This document shows positions 62,101 through 64,000 of a stretch of 64,000 nt of DNA, piece by piece. Below the pieces are notes generated by a model. The model had not been told where the DNA came from. It did not search any database and saw only the letters and a list, made by a program, of their open reading frames with translations. This DNA comes from Spirosoma sordidisoli (GTDB lineage Bacteria; Bacteroidota; Bacteroidia; Cytophagales; Spirosomataceae), in contig NZ_SBLB01000007.1 of assembly GCF_004138325.1 (NCBI RefSeq), positions 327,495-391,494 of the forward strand, read 5' to 3'. Both the position numbers and the translations under genes were made by a program. How positions within the stretch are numbered: the stretch's first letter is position 1; every line of letters begins with the position of its first letter.

Positions 62101-62208
62101 TTTACCGAAAATGCCGAACACACTCGCGCCAGCCAATGGCCTGAAATCTACTTCCTGAACGTCCTGGTAGGAATACAGCCCCTGAATGCGCAGCTTAATG
62201 GGTATCAT
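59122..62208 (-). CDS. sbcC: Exonuclease subunit SbcC (Rad50-like ATPase)
   Basis: 1028 residues. Walker A GKVGSGKTSLLEAISFALYG at about 35-54; two long coiled coils; a zinc hook SEGQPCPLCGSAHHPDR at about residue 517; the ABC signature region RSVKTLSGGQTFQAALSMAL and Walker B FFLDEGFGTLDKD near 963. With SbcD it opens DNA hairpins and trims double-strand ends in an ATP-driven manner, limiting palindromes and blocked ends. The start overlaps the sbcD stop by 4 nt. Confidence 0.96.
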   Translation of the reverse strand: MIPIKLRIQGLYSYQDVQEVDFRPLAGASVFGIFGKVGSGKTSLLEAISFALYGETERLNGRDNRQYNMMNLKSKQLMIDFEFQAGPDQAIYKFTYEARRHPKKHHEIGAGERRMFIRKDDEWTPIGTEKDDVAVLTRDILGIDYDNFKRIIIIPQNQFREFLELGAAERTKMMNQLFKLDQYDLAGRVAKLNKANDEQLSELRGLLSPLEAVTPEAIDEARSVIAAVTEALTRKDTDINELLPTEQRLLDRQKQRKTLSSLQQELSLLLGQEASYREREQTLALYESCLLLFQADLAGLEKANARKSRLTESERIAQQQLLSVTKRLAGLEQLYEAARQAYESRDELQQKIDELDTVQQIRTLQQTIGEQTHYQTTLSGQLDRQAAQLERHKAARTQQQQVLDQGLGRTSDLERLYQVKNWFAVYAPLKKQADDLQAGVERYDQAINDLKQEKNEVLAGFPAEWADLTLKVLPDYIDNALTNLKTIRQEREQKHRQLLIQDELRKYADALSEGQPCPLCGSAHHPDRHRGDADPADVQRSEAALEKVIQRIEDTSTLQLTIKELVTKLRAELENGKRLIQERTDIVKQLTEHEDRFVWPEFSKEREGEVTEAIRRESDAQQQLQDAQQAIRNLDQLITDAEKSYNDLSKKVIETGHAIAGLSGQLKTAAESLAHFRLDEVTNWRLDQIDALRASLSEVYNQARLNFDATSKQKSEAEKELATVEEQIQQLHNQLSEVTTELDALDVTIARNLEAQRLTLYQVSRMLRSELNVGHEKQQINEYNEQRSGLQRQVDLLEAELTQHPFDPDELATVQQQLAILQAEKDELNKEHGRATSVLTSLETQWQQKLSHQKRHDELELRRQDLKKMDEMFRAQGFVNYVSSVYLKSLCESANERFFKLTNNQLKLELDEKNNFQIRDYMNGGELRSVKTLSGGQTFQAALSMALALSDNIQHLTKARQNLFFLDEGFGTLDKDALQTVFKTLKALRTENRVVGIISHVDDLQHEVDTYIRTIATETGSRIETSWD

Positions 62209-63437
62209 TCTAACTCGGTTGCTAAAATCTCGTTGAACAGCTGCCGGAGTCGCTGATTGGGCTCCTGCCCTTTGTTCTTGTTCTTGAAGTACTCCGTAAA
62301 AAGCACATCCATACTTTGCGTCAGGTCGATCGCCGGACTGCGCTGGGCTTCGGTCGTTTCAATATCACGGATATCCGGAATGATACTGGCCGATGACAGG
62401 GCTTCATGCGCCTTCGCCAGCCGCCGACGGTCTTCGGCTGTCAGGTAGGTAGGGGTTTGCAGGGTAATCTCGGGATAACATTCCGGGTTAGCCTCCAGCC
62501 ATTCGACGGCATCATCGACGCGGGTAAATCGTTTTCGGAGAAGCCGCTTCCCCGTTTTCAGCGGAACCGCCCGAACGTCGACCGCCCGGCCTGGCTCGGC
62601 ATCGATGAGCATCGCATATTTCTGCTGATCCGCTTCGGCAAAGCTGTATGCCAGCGGACTGCTGCTGTACACAACCGGACACGGACCGCCCCCAATCTCC
62701 TGCTGCCGATGCAAATGCCCCAGCGCTACGTATTGTACCGGTGCAGGAATCATATCGGTATACACTACCGAAGCGCCCCCTACCTGTAGAATGCTGCGTT
62801 CATCATCCGACTCTTCGGGTTGTTCGCCCCCGCGTTTCATAACAAACAGATGCGCTACGAGCAGATTAACACCCTGGTCATCCATGTAGGTGCTGGCCAG
62901 GTCGCTCCAATGCTGTTGAATGTGTTCCCGAAACTGATCCGTAGCGTTGGTCATCCCGTAATACGTACGCATCCGGGCTTCGTTGGCGTATGGAGTCAAA
63001 ATGATACGAACCGGGAAATCGTGCCGGGGCAGCTTCAGTTCAACGAAGCCGGGCGCAACCTGAAGTAATTTCGTTTCACAGGTGAGCAAGTGTGACCGAA
63101 CTTCCGTTTTCGGGAAGCCAACGAATATGATACCGCACTCTCGGCCAAAGTGGTCTTGTGCTTCAATCCGATCTGGGTTGTCGTGGTTGCCGGCAATAAC
63201 GACAACCGGCCGACGACCGCCCCCCGTCAACCGTTTCAGCGTACTGTATAATAGATCTTCGGCTTCGGCAGAGGGGTTAAAGGTATCGAACAGGTCGCCA
63301 GCCACCAGTACCAGATCAACGTCTTCGGCTTCGACAAGCTCGACTAGTTCGTTCAACACCCCTTTTTGCTCGGCAAGTCGGTTAAAATCCTGCAACCGCT
63401 TTCCCAAATGCCAGTCCGCTGTATGTAAAATTTTCAT
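62205..63437 (-). CDS. sbcD: Exonuclease subunit SbcD (Mre11-like nuclease)
   Basis: 410 residues from the ATG at 63437 (KILHTADWHLGKRLQDFNRL); the frame stays open to 63632 but that portion does not resemble SbcD. Metallophosphatase motifs: HTADWHLGK, LVAGDLFDTFNPS, VVVIAGNHDNPDR, LLVAHLFVM and YVALGHLHRQQEI. It is the nuclease partner of SbcC; order sbcD-sbcC with a 4-nt overlap is the usual arrangement. Confidence 0.96.
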   Translation of the reverse strand: MKILHTADWHLGKRLQDFNRLAEQKGVLNELVELVEAEDVDLVLVAGDLFDTFNPSAEAEDLLYSTLKRLTGGGRRPVVVIAGNHDNPDRIEAQDHFGRECGIIFVGFPKTEVRSHLLTCETKLLQVAPGFVELKLPRHDFPVRIILTPYANEARMRTYYGMTNATDQFREHIQQHWSDLASTYMDDQGVNLLVAHLFVMKRGGEQPEESDDERSILQVGGASVVYTDMIPAPVQYVALGHLHRQQEIGGGPCPVVYSSSPLAYSFAEADQQKYAMLIDAEPGRAVDVRAVPLKTGKRLLRKRFTRVDDAVEWLEANPECYPEITLQTPTYLTAEDRRRLAKAHEALSSASIIPDIRDIETTEAQRSPAIDLTQSMDVLFTEYFKNKNKGQEPNQRLRQLFNEILATELE

Positions 63438-63680
63438 GGAATGAGGCTGGATAAGCACTATAGAGGTAAAAAGAAAGATGCAATATACGGCATGTGACAC
63501 GGATATAGGACCTGAGAAGGGAGCTAACCGTAGGACACAGGAAAGAATAAATTGTAGTTCTGCGAAAGCATCCAAAAAGCTCAAAAAAAGTTTGAAAAAT
63601 TTACGGAGAGTAAGTGGCTGAGGTTGGGCCACTTATCCGATAGGCGGGGCCGGGGCTCCCAACTATTTTTCCGCCAGGGC
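63438..63680. other. Non-coding gap upstream of sbcD and the right-edge promoters
   Basis: No credible gene. It holds the sbcD promoter region on the minus strand and a short 8-bp hairpin TAAGTGGC / GCCACTTA at 63611-63635; nothing else recognisable. Confidence 0.5.
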
Positions 63681-63711
63681 TTGACAGAGGCCAAAAAGCG
63701 CCCTACCTTTG
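63681..63711 (+). promoter_or_regulatory. Upstream promoter P1 of a probable rRNA operon
   Basis: TTGACA at 63681-63686 and TACCTTTG at 63704-63711 (20 nt between the TTG and TAnnTTTG), followed by GCAGTCCCAAA. Shares its start region with the rpsA and tRNA-Cys promoters. Confidence 0.75.
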
Positions 63712-63822
63712 CAGTCCCAAATCGAGAGAAACAGGGCGCTGATCCAAAGCAACACGCTAACGGTCAGTGAGTTACGAGTAACAAACTGACAATCAATACC
63801 CAAAAATATTTTCAGTTTTTAC

Positions 63823-63852
63823 TTGACAACCGGGAAAAAAGACGTACCTTTG
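63823..63852 (+). promoter_or_regulatory. Downstream promoter P2 of a probable rRNA operon
   Basis: TTGACA at 63823-63828 and TACCTTTG at 63845-63852 (19 nt between the TTG and TAnnTTTG), followed by GCACTCCCAAA. With P1 it forms a tandem pair 141 nt apart, typical of strong stable-RNA operons. Confidence 0.75.
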
Positions 63853-63933
63853 CACTCCCAAACAACGAGACACGGAACGGCCACCGAGCCAACCCACTTC
63901 TCACCACGCTTCGGCCAACGGGCCAGGCGAACA

Positions 63934-63944
63934 GTTCTTTGACA
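63934..63944 (+). promoter_or_regulatory. boxA-like antitermination element
   Basis: GTTCTTTGACA resembles the rRNA leader boxA (TGCTCTTTAACA in E. coli). It lies 82 nt after P2, as expected ahead of 16S rRNA. Confidence 0.6.
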
Positions 63945-63972
63945 AACGGGCAGCACATTATCATTCAGTCCT

Positions 63973-63988
63973 GCTCACTTCGGTGAGC
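63973..63988 (+). other. UUCG-tetraloop hairpin in the presumed rRNA leader
   Basis: GCTCAC-TTCG-GTGAGC, a 6-bp stem capped by the very stable cUUCGg loop, 12 nt before the window edge. It could be a folding or processing element of the leader. Confidence 0.5.
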
Positions 63989-64000
63989 CGGTTGAACAAG

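Noticed and set aside
1..64000. CRISPR arrays, prophage or integrative element
   Set aside because: No regularly spaced repeats, cas genes, integrases, phage structural genes or transposases were found.

Overview
The window reads as chromosomal DNA of a Bacteroidota member of the Cytophagales, most like a Spirosoma-type genus. Support: SusC/SusD and FecR/ECF modules, alternative complex III joined to a caa3-type oxidase, a GT3-type glycogen synthase, genes with almost no Shine-Dalgarno sequences, and repeated Bacteroidota promoters of the form TTG-(about 19-20 nt)-TAnnTTTG. The genus is an inference.

Layout. 1-8.5 kb (minus): ECF sigma, FecR anti-sigma, SusC with a signalling STN domain, SusD and the first part of an FG-GAP/ASPIC-UnbV lipoprotein, which together look like one self-regulated uptake locus. 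8.6-12.2 kb (plus): penicillin-acylase-family hydrolase, a small membrane protein and an OmpH/Skp-like protein. 12.2-16.1 kb: a 0.6 kb gap with a strongly foldable RNA-like segment, then smpB, an HNH endonuclease gene, rpsA and tRNA-Cys. 16.2-33.5 kb (plus): one respiratory supercluster, actABCDEF, cytochrome oxidase subunits II, I, III, III and IV, heme A/O synthesis (ctaA, ctaB), a SCO copper chaperone and small membrane proteins. It covers quinol oxidation, oxygen reduction and cofactor assembly.

33.6-36.2 kb: a second ECF sigma gene followed by overlapping genes for a likely membrane anti-sigma factor and a predicted outer-membrane protein. 36.2-55 kb: mixed housekeeping and envelope genes on both strands (SDR protein, glycosyltransferase, LpxH-like phosphatase, NeuD-like acyltransferase, GDP-fucose synthase, MORN and TPR proteins, DEAD helicase, fructosamine-kinase-like protein, anmK, mog-like, glycogen synthase, asparaginase-family hydrolase, purU, cutC, a DUF2795-like protein, crtZ, AlbA_2 protein, bioA). 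55.1-55.6 kb: kdsC is split by a one-base frameshift in a G run. 55.7-63.4 kb: RsmF-like methyltransferase, alpha/beta hydrolase, fabI and sbcDC. 63.4-64 kb is non-coding and carries two strong promoters, a boxA-like sequence and a UUCG hairpin, as expected just upstream of an rRNA operon.

No CRISPR array, intact insertion sequence, prophage or clear defence island was seen. The items most worth checking are the folded RNA segment upstream of smpB, the kdsC frameshift, the promoter signature shared by translation genes, the short palindromic repeats, and the second sigma/anti-sigma/outer-membrane triad.
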